From: Caulobacter sp. 17J80-11
Lineage (GTDB): Bacteria; Pseudomonadota; Alphaproteobacteria; Caulobacterales; Caulobacteraceae
Length of the DNA stretch: 64,000 bases
Assembly (NCBI RefSeq): GCF_014349105.1
Contig: NZ_JACSJI010000017.1
Location: 16,509-80,508 of the forward strand
Direction of reading: 5' to 3'
This document shows positions 16,510 to 23,680 of this stretch, in pieces; position 1 is the stretch's first letter; each line of letters starts with the position of its first letter. A program made the translations under genes and the position numbers. Under the pieces are notes generated by a model, which saw nothing but the letters and a program-made list of their open reading frames with translations, did no database searches and was not told the DNA's origin.

Positions 16510-18600
16510 ATGCGCCGCCTTCTCTGCGCCCTCGCGCTCGCCGTGAGCACGCCCATGACCGCCATGGCCCAAGCCGTCCAGACCGACGATCCCTATCTCT
16601 GGCTCGAGGACATCGAGGGGGCGAAGTCGCTCGCCTGGGTGAAGGAGCACAACGACCGCTCGCTCGGCGTGCTGCAGGCCGACCCGCGCTACGCCGAGCT
16701 GCACGACAAGGCCCTGGCCATCGTCAACGCCACCGACCGCATCCCGGTCCCGGGCTTCAACCGCGACGGCACGGTCGACAACTTCTGGCAGGACAAGACC
16801 AACGTGCGCGGCCTGTGGCGGCGGACCTCGCTGGACAGCTACCGCACGCCCGCGCCGCAGTGGGAGACGGTGCTGGACTTCGACGCCCTGGCGAAGGCCG
16901 AGAACGCCAACTGGGTCTACAAGGGCGCGACCTGCCTGTCGCCGGAAGAGCGCTACTGCCTGGTGTCGCTGTCGAACGGCGGCAAGGACGCGGTGACCAT
17001 CCGCGAATACGACTCGGTCCAGAAGCGCTTCGTCGAGAACGGCTTCGTCCTGCCGGAATCCAAGGGCGGGGTGACCTGGATCGACCACGACACCCTGCTG
17101 GTCGCCCGCGACTTCGGTCCGGGCACCATGACCAAGTCGGGCTATCCGTTCGTGCTGAAGCGGCTGAAGCGGGGCCAGAGCCTCGACCAGGCCCAGGAGA
17201 TCTTCCGCGGCACGGCCGACGACGTCTCGGTCGACAGCTACACCCTGCGCGACGCCGACGGCGCGCTACAGGCGACCATCGTCGTCCGCGGCAAGACCTT
17301 CTGGGAGTCCGAAAACTTCCTGCTGACCGACAAGGGCCTGGTGAAGCTGCCGCTGCCGGAGAAGTCCTCGGTGCGCGCCCTGGTCGACGGCCAGCTGGTG
17401 TTCACCACCGAGCAGGACTGGAACGGCTTCAAGGTCGGCGACCTTCTGGCCTACGACCTGGCCGCGCTGAAGGCCGACCCGGCCGAGGCGAAGGCCGAGC
17501 TGATCCTGCGCCCCGGCGCGCGCGAGTCGATCGAGGGCGTGTCCAACACCCGCAACAAGCTGATCGTCGCCCTTTATGAGAACGTGAAGGGCGGAGCCTA
17601 CGCCTACAGCCACGGCGCGAAGGGCTGGACCCGGACCAAGCTGGACCTGCCGGCCAACTCGACGGTCAGCATCGGCTCGGCCGCCGAGACCAGCGACCAG
17701 GTGTTCTTCACCGTCTCCAACTATCTGAACCCGCAGACCCTGTGGCTGGCCGACGCCGCCTCCGGGAAGCTGGATAAGCTGAAGGCCATGCCCGACCGCT
17801 TCGACGGCACGGGGCACGTGGTCGAGCAGTTCGAGGCCACCTCGGCCGACGGCACCAAGATTCCCTACTTCGTGGTGCGCCCGAAGGGCGCCAAGCTGGA
17901 CGGCTCCAACCCGACCGTCCTCTACGGCTACGGCGGATACCAGAACTCCCTCCTGCCCTCGTACTCCGGAACCCTGGGCAAGCTGTGGCTGGAGCGCGGC
18001 GGCACCTACGTGGTGGCCAACACCCGCGGCGGCGGCGAGTTCGGCCCGGCCTGGCATGAGGCGGCGCTGCAGCAGAACCGCCACAAGGCCCACGAGGACT
18101 TCATCGCGGTGGCGCAGGACCTGATCGCGCGCAAGATCACCTCGCCGCGCCGGCTGGGCATCATGGGCGGCTCGCAGGGCGGCCTGTTCATGGGCGTGGC
18201 CATGACCAAGCATCCGGAGCTGTTCAACGCCGCGGTCATCCAGGTGCCGCTGTTCGACATGATGCGCTTCCACAAGCTGCTGGCCGGCGCCTCGTGGATG
18301 GCCGAGTACGGCAACCCGGACATTCCGGAACAGCGCGCCTGGATCCTGGAGTACTCGCCCTACCAGGCGCTGAAGGCCGGCCAGACGTACCCCGAGCCCT
18401 TCATCGAGACCTCGACCAAGGACGACCGCGTCCACCCGGGCCACGCCCGCAAGGCGGTCGCCAAGCTCGAGGCGCTGGGCTACCCGGTGCTCTACTACGA
18501 GAACACCGACGGCGGTCACGCGGCCGGCGCCAACCTGCTGGAGACCGCCCGCCGGGTGGCGCTGGAGTACACCTACCTGACCCGCAAGCTGATGGACTGA
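16510..18600 (+). CDS. Exported prolyl oligopeptidase (S9A)
   Basis: 696 residues with signal peptide MRRLLCALALAVSTPMTAMAQ. The mature N-terminus DDPYLWLEDIEGAKSLAWVK is the standard prolyl oligopeptidase opening. Catalytic residues: S555 in GGSQGG, D639 in STKDDRVHPGH and H670 in NTDGGHAAG. It should cut short proline-containing peptides in the periplasm. A small membrane protein gene follows at 11 bp and a strong terminator closes the unit at 18891-18914. Confidence 0.94.
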   Translation: MRRLLCALALAVSTPMTAMAQAVQTDDPYLWLEDIEGAKSLAWVKEHNDRSLGVLQADPRYAELHDKALAIVNATDRIPVPGFNRDGTVDNFWQDKTNVRGLWRRTSLDSYRTPAPQWETVLDFDALAKAENANWVYKGATCLSPEERYCLVSLSNGGKDAVTIREYDSVQKRFVENGFVLPESKGGVTWIDHDTLLVARDFGPGTMTKSGYPFVLKRLKRGQSLDQAQEIFRGTADDVSVDSYTLRDADGALQATIVVRGKTFWESENFLLTDKGLVKLPLPEKSSVRALVDGQLVFTTEQDWNGFKVGDLLAYDLAALKADPAEAKAELILRPGARESIEGVSNTRNKLIVALYENVKGGAYAYSHGAKGWTRTKLDLPANSTVSIGSAAETSDQVFFTVSNYLNPQTLWLADAASGKLDKLKAMPDRFDGTGHVVEQFEATSADGTKIPYFVVRPKGAKLDGSNPTVLYGYGGYQNSLLPSYSGTLGKLWLERGGTYVVANTRGGGEFGPAWHEAALQQNRHKAHEDFIAVAQDLIARKITSPRRLGIMGGSQGGLFMGVAMTKHPELFNAAVIQVPLFDMMRFHKLLAGASWMAEYGNPDIPEQRAWILEYSPYQALKAGQTYPEPFIETSTKDDRVHPGHARKAVAKLEALGYPVLYYENTDGGHAAGANLLETARRVALEYTYLTRKLMD

Positions 18601-18611
18601 TCGGCACGGCC

Positions 18612-18866
18612 ATGGCGAAAAGCAAGGACGGCCAGACGATCTGGTTCCAGCGTTGGATGCTGATCGGTCTGATGCCTGTCAGCCTGACAGGGTACCTCCT
18701 GGTGATCGTCGGGGTCGGTGCCGCGTTCGGGTTCGCCCGGCTCGGGGACTGGCTGAGCGGCAAGGGGCACGACTTGGCGGGTCTGGCGTATTTGGCCGCC
18801 TTCCTCGTGCCGGCTGCGGTCGTCCTGTTGGGCTATCGCCATTCCGCGCGGCAGACCCCGTACTGA
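18612..18866 (+). CDS. Small two-helix membrane protein, unknown
   Basis: 84 residues: a basic start MAKSKDGQTIWFQRWML, helix 1 (about 18-42, LIGLMPVSLTGYLLVIVGVG), a GDWLSGKGHD loop, and helix 2 (about 57-76, LAYLAAFLVPAAVVLLGY). No family recognised. It follows the prolyl oligopeptidase by 11 bases and shares its terminator, so it is probably co-transcribed. Confidence 0.7.
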   Translation: MAKSKDGQTIWFQRWMLIGLMPVSLTGYLLVIVGVGAAFGFARLGDWLSGKGHDLAGLAYLAAFLVPAAVVLLGYRHSARQTPY

Positions 18867-18890
18867 CGCGCCAGTTCGCGCGCCCGGCGA

Positions 18891-18914
18891 GGGCGGCGGA
18901 GCGATCCGCCGCCC
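18891..18914 (+). terminator. Terminator of the prolyl oligopeptidase unit
   Basis: GGGCGGCGGA pairs perfectly with TCCGCCGCCC over a GCGA tetraloop, followed by TTTCGCGTTT. It lies 24 bases after the small membrane protein stop codon on the plus strand. Confidence 0.88.
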
Positions 18915-18937
18915 TTTCGCGTTTCAGGCGAATTGGA

Positions 18938-19060
18938 AAAACAAACGGCGGGCTGGAGAACCAGCCCGCCGAAGTCGCATCATCGAGAATAAGGCGCGGA
19001 GACGGCAGACCGGCAGGGCGCCGGTCTCAAGTCGGGGGGGGCGTCGCCGCCTCCGCAGCC
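18938..19060 (-). ncRNA. gsrN: Candidate GsrN-type small RNA of the general stress response
   Basis: No protein gene fits the 352-bp gap 18867-19218. On the minus strand a perfect EcfG promoter (GGAAC at 19090-19086, 17-bp spacer, CGTT at 19068-19065) predicts a start near 19060, and a strong intrinsic terminator (11-bp stem 18971-18946, then UUUGUUUUU) ends the RNA near 18938, giving about 120 nt. The 5' half pairs GCGGAG with CUCCGC around a perfect 8-bp hairpin (AGACCGGC/GCCGGUCU) and an unpaired run of eight cytosines (complement of 19034-19041). Known: Caulobacter GsrN is an EcfG/SigT-controlled sRNA of about 100 nt with a C-rich 5' target loop that promotes stress survival through katG mRNA. 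Promoter type, C-rich loop and position beside phyR-nepR-sigT support orthology; the name is inference. Confidence 0.72.
18946..18971 (-). terminator. Intrinsic terminator of the candidate gsrN RNA
   Basis: Minus strand: CGGCGGGCTGG, loop TTCT, CCAGCCCGCCG, an 11-bp perfect stem, followed directly by TTTGTTTTT. There is no protein gene upstream on this strand to explain it, which is what points to an sRNA. Confidence 0.9.
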
Positions 19061-19064
19061 AAAG

Positions 19065-19090
19065 AACGTGGAGCCCCCCGTCGAAGTTCC
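19065..19090 (-). promoter_or_regulatory. EcfG (SigT) promoter of candidate gsrN
   Basis: Reads GGAAC-N17-CGTT on the minus strand (GGAAC 19090-19086, CGTT 19068-19065), an exact match to the alphaproteobacterial general-stress consensus. The predicted start is 4-8 bases downstream. Confidence 0.85.
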
Positions 19091-19136
19091 GGCGACCTTT
19101 GTTTTTTGTGAGACCCTCGAGCGCCGCCGCGCCTGC

Positions 19137-19161
19137 GGAACGGCCAATCCCTTGAAGCGTT
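19137..19161 (+). promoter_or_regulatory. EcfG promoter of the 19219 membrane-protein gene
   Basis: GGAAC at 19137-19141, 16-bp spacer, CGTT at 19158-19161; exact consensus. It points away from the gsrN promoter, whose GGAAC box starts 47 bp to the left. Predicted leader of about 50 nt before the ATG at 19219. Confidence 0.85.
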
Positions 19162-19218
19162 GAGAGAAAGCTCGGCGCCAGCGCGCCGGAAAAGATCCGT
19201 TTCAGGGAGCGCGTACCC

Positions 19219-19524
19219 ATGGCTGACCTCGATCCCCATTCGCGGGCGGCGCAGGCGGTCCACGAACATCGGCCGGTGGAGGCGCAGTACGTGCGCCAGG
19301 GCCGGCGCGGCACGCGGATCGTGTGGGTGCTGGCCATCTCGCTGGCCCTGGCGGCGCTGGCCACCTTCGGCTTCTGGGCGGCCCGCTCGCCCGACCTTCG
19401 GGCCACTGAACCCACCCCCGCCCAGGAGCGCGGCGTGGCCCGCGCCTGGGCCGAGCCGGCCCCGGCGGCCCGCCAGACCCCCGAGCCGGGCGAGAGCCCG
19501 GCGCCCGACGGCCAGCCTCGCTAA
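19219..19524 (+). CDS. Single-pass membrane protein of the GSR locus, unknown
   Basis: 101 residues. Cytosolic N-terminus with histidines and arginines (HSRAAQAVHEHRPVEAQYVR), one transmembrane helix at about 33-53 (IVWVLAISLALAALATFGFW), then a proline- and alanine-rich periplasmic tail ending PGESPAPDGQPR. No known domain. A perfect EcfG promoter lies 58 bp upstream and GGGAG precedes the ATG, so it is very likely a stress-regulon member. Its TAA stop overlaps the TAG stop of the convergent DUF1328 gene by two bases. Confidence 0.78.
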   Translation: MADLDPHSRAAQAVHEHRPVEAQYVRQGRRGTRIVWVLAISLALAALATFGFWAARSPDLRATEPTPAQERGVARAWAEPAPAARQTPEPGESPAPDGQPR

Positions 19525-19694
19525 ACCGGCGGCTGGCCGCGGAAGGCCCGCACGGCGAAGCCGACCACCAGCAGCACCAGGAAGACCACGAACAGAATCT
19601 TGGCGATCGCCGCCGCCAGACCGGCGAGGGCGAAGAAGCCCAGCGCTCCGCAGACCAGCGCCAAAACCACGAAGATCAAAGCCCAACCGAGCAT
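19521..19694 (-). CDS. DUF1328 / YtjA-family small membrane protein
   Basis: 57 residues, MLGWALIFVVLALVCGALGF at the start, a GLAAAIAKILFVVFLVLLV core and a short FRGQPPV tail; two hydrophobic helices. Matches DUF1328, a family of tiny inner-membrane proteins often induced in stress. GGAGG precedes the ATG at 19694. It lies downstream of phyR, beyond a terminator hairpin (19714-19744), and I see no EcfG promoter of its own, so it may rely on read-through. Its stop overlaps that of the convergent 19219 gene. A paralogue is at 42006-42176. Confidence 0.88.
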   Translation of the reverse strand: MLGWALIFVVLALVCGALGFFALAGLAAAIAKILFVVFLVLLVVGFAVRAFRGQPPV

Positions 19695-19713
19695 GCGCGC
19701 CTCCGAACCGAAA

Positions 19714-19744
19714 ACGGCCGGCCCGCGCGAGGTGGGCCGGCCGT
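19714..19744 (-). terminator. Terminator hairpin after phyR
   Basis: ACGGCCGGCCC (19714-19724) pairs perfectly with GGGCCGGCCGT (19734-19744), followed on the minus strand by TTTTCGG. It falls between phyR and the DUF1328 gene. Confidence 0.75.
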
Positions 19745-19785
19745 CGGATTCAACGCGCGAACGGGCGTTCGGCTCAGCCCCCTGC

Positions 19786-20589
19786 TCAGGCGACCTCGCG
19801 GGCCCGGGCCGGGTGGAAGAACAGCGCCTGGCCGATCGCCGCCTTCACCGTCTCCGGCTGGAAGGGTTTGGTGATCAGGAAGGTCGGCTCCGGCCGCTCG
19901 CCGGTCAGCAGGCGTTCCGGGAAGGCGGTGATGAAGATCACCGGCACGTCGTAGCGCTTGAGGATGTCGCGCACCGCGTCGATGCCGGAGGAGCCGTCGG
20001 CCAGCTGGATGTCGGCCAGCACGAGGCCGGGACGCTTGCGCGCCACCGCGTCGACCGCCTCGTCGTGGGTGGCGGCGACGTCGACCACCGTGTGGCCGAG
20101 CTCCTTGACCAGCGCCTCGATGTCGGCGGCGATCACCGGCTCGTCCTCGATGATCAGCACGTCTGTGGCCAGCTCCTGGTCGATCTCGGCCTGGGCGCTG
20201 GCGATCAGCCGCTCCACCTCGTCGACGTCGGTCTCCAGGATCTGCGCCGCCTCGGACGGGGTGAATCCTTCAAGCGCGGTCAAAAGGAAGGCTTGGCGCG
20301 AGCGCGGCGCGATGGCCAGCAGCCGGCGCGCCGGATCGTCGGACCCGCCGCCCAGCTGGGCCGGCTCGGCGTCCTCGAGCTGCGCCCCGCTGGAGCACCA
20401 GATGGCGTGGAACACGTGATACAGCGCGACGCGCGGGGTCATGTGGGCTTCCAGCACCCGCTCGCCGGCGGCCAGCGCCTCGAGCGCGACGCGCACGTAG
20501 TTGTCTCCGGTGGCCTGATCGCCCGTCAGGGCGCGCGCGTAGCGACGCACGTAGGGCAGGTGCGGCGCCAGTCTCGCCAGAAGACCCAT
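19786..20589 (-). CDS. phyR: PhyR, anti-anti-sigma response regulator of the general stress response
   Basis: 267 residues. N-terminal sigma-like domain (about 1-137: LLARLAPHLPYVRRYARALTG, an extended loop, then QAFLLTALEGFTPSEAAQIL as sigma4-like HTH) fused to a C-terminal receiver (VLIIEDEPVIAADIEAL, phospho-acceptor D193 in LADIQLADG, and a PVIFITAFPE / LITKPF block). Known mechanism: phosphorylated PhyR opens and its sigma-like domain captures NepR, freeing the EcfG sigma factor. It has its own perfect EcfG promoter (20683-20708), giving positive feedback. Divergent from nepR-sigT-phyK. Confidence 0.96.
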   Translation of the reverse strand: MGLLARLAPHLPYVRRYARALTGDQATGDNYVRVALEALAAGERVLEAHMTPRVALYHVFHAIWCSSGAQLEDAEPAQLGGGSDDPARRLLAIAPRSRQAFLLTALEGFTPSEAAQILETDVDEVERLIASAQAEIDQELATDVLIIEDEPVIAADIEALVKELGHTVVDVAATHDEAVDAVARKRPGLVLADIQLADGSSGIDAVRDILKRYDVPVIFITAFPERLLTGERPEPTFLITKPFQPETVKAAIGQALFFHPARAREVA

Positions 20590-20682
20590 GATTTGATTTC
20601 CCCGACACTGAATCCAAAAAGACGCATCCGAAAGGACGCACGGGCGCACAACGCCTCGAGATACGCGCGCGCTGTCGATCAC

Positions 20683-20708
20683 AACGCGTGACGGACGGCG
20701 CAGGTTCC
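20683..20708 (-). promoter_or_regulatory. EcfG promoter of phyR
   Basis: Minus strand GGAAC (20708-20704), 17-bp spacer, CGTT (20686-20683); exact consensus, about 85 bp upstream of the phyR start once the leader is counted. Confidence 0.88.
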
Positions 20709-20749
20709 TCGACGGAGTTCGCACACCAGCGCTATATTGGGGGAAACCC

Positions 20750-20774
20750 GGAACCGGGTCGAGCGGACCGCGTT
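20750..20774 (+). promoter_or_regulatory. EcfG promoter of nepR-sigT
   Basis: GGAAC at 20750-20754, 16-bp spacer, CGTT at 20771-20774; exact consensus. Its position only about 8 bases before an ATG at 20783 argues that the used nepR start is the later ATG at 20834. Confidence 0.88.
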
Positions 20775-20833
20775 TGAGGGCGATGGAAAGTTCCAAGTCG
20801 GCGCTCGCCTCGGCGCGGCGCGCGAGCGAGGCC

Positions 20834-21034
20834 ATGATCGATCAGAACACCGCAGCGAAGAACCGGCACCGGGTGGAAGAGGATCCCTCGTCGGACGAGG
20901 CGCGCCTGCGCCAACAGGCCATCGGCGTAAAGCTGCGCCAGATGTTCGACGAGGTCGTCAGCGAACCGGAGCCGGACGAGTTCCTGGAAATTCTCCGGCG
21001 TGCCGACGCACGCGACCAGGAGAGCGGCGCATGA
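20834..21034 (+). CDS. nepR: NepR, anti-sigma factor of EcfG
   Basis: 66 residues from the ATG at 20834. The conserved NepR core LRQQAIGVKLRQMFDEVVSEPEPDEFLEIL is present in two adjoining helices (residues about 27-56). It binds and silences SigT until phosphorylated PhyR competes. An ATG at 20783 would add 17 residues but would sit at the predicted transcription start, so the shorter form is preferred. The stop overlaps the sigT start (ATGA), so the two are translationally coupled. Confidence 0.92.
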   Translation: MIDQNTAAKNRHRVEEDPSSDEARLRQQAIGVKLRQMFDEVVSEPEPDEFLEILRRADARDQESGA

Positions 21035-21621
21035 CGGCGCACGCCGCCGCTTCGGCGGACGACGAGGGCTTCAAGCGCGAACTCGTCGGCCTGATCCCGC
21101 ACCTGCGGGCGTTCGCGCGCACCCTGTGCGGCGACGCGGCCTCGGCCGACGACCTGGCCCAGGACGCCATGCTGAAGGCTTGGGACGCGCGCTCCAGCTT
21201 CCAGATGGGCACCAACATGAAGGCCTGGACCTTCATGATCCTGCGCAACCAGTTCTACTCGGAAAAGCGCCGGTCCTGGCGCCAGTCGCAGCTGGACCAG
21301 GAGCAGGCCGAACGCACCCTGGTGGCGGCCGACGATCCGGAGGCGCCGGTGGCGCTGGACGAACTGCGTCTGGCGCTCCGCAGCCTGCCCGACGAGCAGC
21401 GCGAAGCGCTGGTGCTCGTGGGCGCCGGGGGCTTCGCCTACGAGGAAGCGGCCGAGATCTGTAACTGCGCGGTCGGCACGGTGAAGAGCCGGGTCAGCCG
21501 CGCTCGGCGCGCCCTGCAGGCGGCGCTGGAATCCGGAGCCTACGAACGCGACGGCGCGCCCGCGGGGGACGCCATGGGCGCGATCCTCGCCGACGCGGAG
21601 CGTCTGAGCGGCGTGCGGTAA
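21031..21621 (+). CDS. sigT: EcfG-type sigma factor (SigT) of the general stress response
   Basis: 196 residues. Region 2: LIPHLRAFARTLCGDAASADDLAQDAMLKAW, TNMKAWTFMILRNQFYSEKRR read in segments (about 18-90). Region 4: LRSLPDEQREALVLVGAGGF, YEEAAEICNCAVGTVKSRVSR (about 118-160). Typical of the ECF15 group that recognises GGAAC-N16/17-CGTT, many copies of which lie in this window. It overlaps nepR by 4 bases and is autoregulated through the promoter at 20750. Confidence 0.96.
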   Translation: MTAHAAASADDEGFKRELVGLIPHLRAFARTLCGDAASADDLAQDAMLKAWDARSSFQMGTNMKAWTFMILRNQFYSEKRRSWRQSQLDQEQAERTLVAADDPEAPVALDELRLALRSLPDEQREALVLVGAGGFAYEEAAEICNCAVGTVKSRVSRARRALQAALESGAYERDGAPAGDAMGAILADAERLSGVR

Positions 21622-21625
21622 GTCT

Positions 21626-23374
21626 GTGGGCCACGCCCCGACAGCGGCGGGCCCGCCGCGCTTCCAGACCATCCGTTTCCGTCTGGCGGCCGCCCTCGCG
21701 GCCGCCCTCTTGCCGATTTTGGCGCTCAGCGTGCTGCAGTCCGCCACCGCCTTCCGCCGCGAGGCCGAGCATCAGCGCACCGACCTGGCGCTCGGCGCCG
21801 AACGCGCGGCGGCGACGGCGCGGGCGCGGCTGGAGAGCGCGGTGGTCATGCTGGAGACCCTACGGCCGGAGTCGGTCGGTCTCTACTGCGTCCCACGCCT
21901 GCGCAACCTGGTCGACCGGCTGCAGGGCTACGAGGCCCTGGTGCGCTTCAGCGCCACCGGTCGGGTGGTCTGCGCCAGCGGCTCGGTGCCGTTCGAGAGC
22001 GCCGCGGTCGGCGGCGACTGGTTCGACCGGCTGAAGGCGGGCGAGCGCATGGTCGTCACCCGCGCTCCGCCGGGCGTATTCTCCCAGCAAGCGGCGGTGC
22101 TGACCGCGGTGCGGGCCGAGCGTCCGCTGGGCGCCTTCGACGGCGCCTTCGTCGCGGTGATCCCCCTGTCCAGCCTGCGCCCGACCGCGGCCGAGCGCGC
22201 CCTGCCCAACGGGGCCGAGGTGGCCGTGACCGACGACCGCGGCCGGCTGCTGACCTCGACCGATCCGCGCGCCTTCGGAAACCTGGAGACCGGCTGGACC
22301 CGCAAGGCGTTGAAGGAAGGCTCGGCCCTGTTCCACGCCAAGGACGCCGAGGGCCGCAACCGCGTCTTCGCCGGCGCCCCGCTGGCCGGCCAGGACGTGT
22401 TCGTGCTGCTGTCCGCCCCCACCCAGGGGCTGCTGTCCTGGGCCCGGCTGAACCCGATCATGACGCTGATCATGCCGCTGTTCGCCTGGGGCCTGGCGCT
22501 GGTGGCCGTGCTGAGCGTCACCGAACGGGTGGTGATCCGCTGGCTGGGCTATCTGGAGCGGATCGCCTCGATCTACGCCAAGGGACGCTACAGCGTACGT
22601 CCCCTGCAGGCGCGCAACGCGCCCTGGGAGATCCGCAACCTGGCCACCACCCTGGACCAGATGGCCGAGGCGATCGACGCGCGCGACGTGGCGCTGCGCG
22701 ACAACCTCGCCCACAAGGACGCGCTGATGCGCGAGATCCACCACCGGGTGAAGAACAACCTGCAGGTCATCTCCTCGCTGCTGAACATGCAGCAGCGGGC
22801 CCTGACCGACCCGGGCGCGCGCGCGGCCATGAGCGACACCCGCCAGCGGATCACGGCCTTGGCCCTGATCTACCGCGCGCTCTACCTCAGCCCCGACCTC
22901 AAGCGGGTCGACGTGCGCCTTTTCCTGGAGGAGCTGATCGCCCAGCTGGTGGCCGGCGACGCCCCGCGCGGGCCGCTGGTGCGCACCGAGCTGGAGGCCG
23001 ACGCGCTGGTGATCGATCCCGACAAGCTGGCCCCGCTGGCCCTGTGGGCGGTCGAAGCCATCACCAACGCCCAGAAGCACGCCTTCGCCGGCCGCGGCGG
23101 CACCTTGCGCGTGCGCTTCAAGGTCGACGGGGCGGAGAGCCGGCTGGAGGTCGAGGACGACGGCCCGGGCGCCGGCGAGGACGCGGTCGGCCAGGGCGTC
23201 GGCCGCACCCTGATGAACGCCTTCGCCCGCCAGCTGCGGGGCCGGGTCGAGATCGGCCCGGCGCTCGGCCACGGCGTTGTCGCCCGCCTGGTCTTTCCGA
23301 CCCCCGAAGCGGCCGCGCCGGAAGGGCAAACCCGTGTGCGTCAAGGCTCAGCGGGGAACCAGGCTGCGGCCTGA
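21626..23374 (+). CDS. phyK: PhyK-type sensor histidine kinase (HWE/HisKA_2 family)
   Basis: 582 residues. Helix 1 at about 18-38, a periplasmic sensor region (about 40-270) with VGLYCVPRLRNLVDRLQGY and RVVCASGSVPF that looks CHASE-like, helix 2 at about 272-295, a HAMP-like linker (about 310-350), then the HisKA_2 dimerisation domain with phospho-H373 in EIHHRVKNNLQVISSLL and a C-terminal HATPase (VEAITNAQKHAF, EVEDDGPG). GTG start 4 bases after the sigT stop. Gene order phyR / nepR-sigT-phyK matches C. crescentus, so it most likely phosphorylates PhyR in response to envelope or oxidative stress. Confidence 0.9.
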   Translation: MGHAPTAAGPPRFQTIRFRLAAALAAALLPILALSVLQSATAFRREAEHQRTDLALGAERAAATARARLESAVVMLETLRPESVGLYCVPRLRNLVDRLQGYEALVRFSATGRVVCASGSVPFESAAVGGDWFDRLKAGERMVVTRAPPGVFSQQAAVLTAVRAERPLGAFDGAFVAVIPLSSLRPTAAERALPNGAEVAVTDDRGRLLTSTDPRAFGNLETGWTRKALKEGSALFHAKDAEGRNRVFAGAPLAGQDVFVLLSAPTQGLLSWARLNPIMTLIMPLFAWGLALVAVLSVTERVVIRWLGYLERIASIYAKGRYSVRPLQARNAPWEIRNLATTLDQMAEAIDARDVALRDNLAHKDALMREIHHRVKNNLQVISSLLNMQQRALTDPGARAAMSDTRQRITALALIYRALYLSPDLKRVDVRLFLEELIAQLVAGDAPRGPLVRTELEADALVIDPDKLAPLALWAVEAITNAQKHAFAGRGGTLRVRFKVDGAESRLEVEDDGPGAGEDAVGQGVGRTLMNAFARQLRGRVEIGPALGHGVVARLVFPTPEAAAPEGQTRVRQGSAGNQAAA

Positions 23375-23379
23375 GCGTT
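23355..23379 (+). promoter_or_regulatory. EcfG promoter of the entericidin gene
   Basis: GGAAC at 23355-23359, 16-bp spacer, CGTT at 23376-23379; exact consensus. The site overlaps the last codons of phyK. Predicted leader about 20 nt. Confidence 0.85.
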
Positions 23380-23407
23380 CCCCGCGCGCAATCGGGAGGT
23401 ACCGGAT

Positions 23408-23545
23408 ATGCGTAAGTTGATCGTGCTTCTGGCCGCCGCCGCCGCCCTGTCCGTATCGGCGTGCAACACCATGGCCGGCGTGGGCAAGGACACCAAGGCC
23501 GCCGGCCAGGCGATCGAGAACAGCGCCGACGACGTCAAGAACTGA
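23408..23545 (+). CDS. Entericidin EcnA/B-family small lipoprotein
   Basis: 45 residues. Lipoprotein signal MRKLIVLLAAAAALSVSAC with cysteine 19 as the lipid anchor, followed by NTMAGVGKDTKAAGQAIE, the entericidin core, and ending NSADDVKN. CGGGAGG precedes the ATG. Driven by a perfect EcfG promoter at 23355 and closed by a terminator at 23581. Entericidin B-type peptides are stationary-phase-induced membrane lipoproteins, in keeping with GSR control. Too short for most gene finders. Confidence 0.9.
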   Translation: MRKLIVLLAAAAALSVSACNTMAGVGKDTKAAGQAIENSADDVKN

Positions 23546-23580
23546 CGGCCGTTCGCCTTTCGTGCGTCGAATGAGATGAA

Positions 23581-23601
23581 CCCCGCCGGCCGCCGGCGGG
23601 G
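23581..23601 (+). terminator. Terminator of the entericidin gene
   Basis: CCCCGCCGG pairs with CCGGCGGGG over a 3-base loop, followed by CTTCGTCTT. It lies 35 bases after the entericidin stop. Confidence 0.8.
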
Positions 23602-23680
23602 CTTCGTCTTATGCGGCTGCAGGCGCCCGCGTTGCCTCCCCCCGGGGCCGTGGTAAAGCTTGGCAAAACCGGGGGGTTAC

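Noticed and set aside
16510..18600. Possible link between the two S9 peptidases as duplicates
   Set aside because: They belong to different S9 subfamilies (prolyl oligopeptidase and acyl-peptide hydrolase/DPP type) with different N-terminal halves.
20783..20833. N-terminal extension of NepR from the ATG at 20783
   Set aside because: The predicted EcfG transcript starts at about the same base, so a leader would be lacking; the extension has no NepR-conserved residues.
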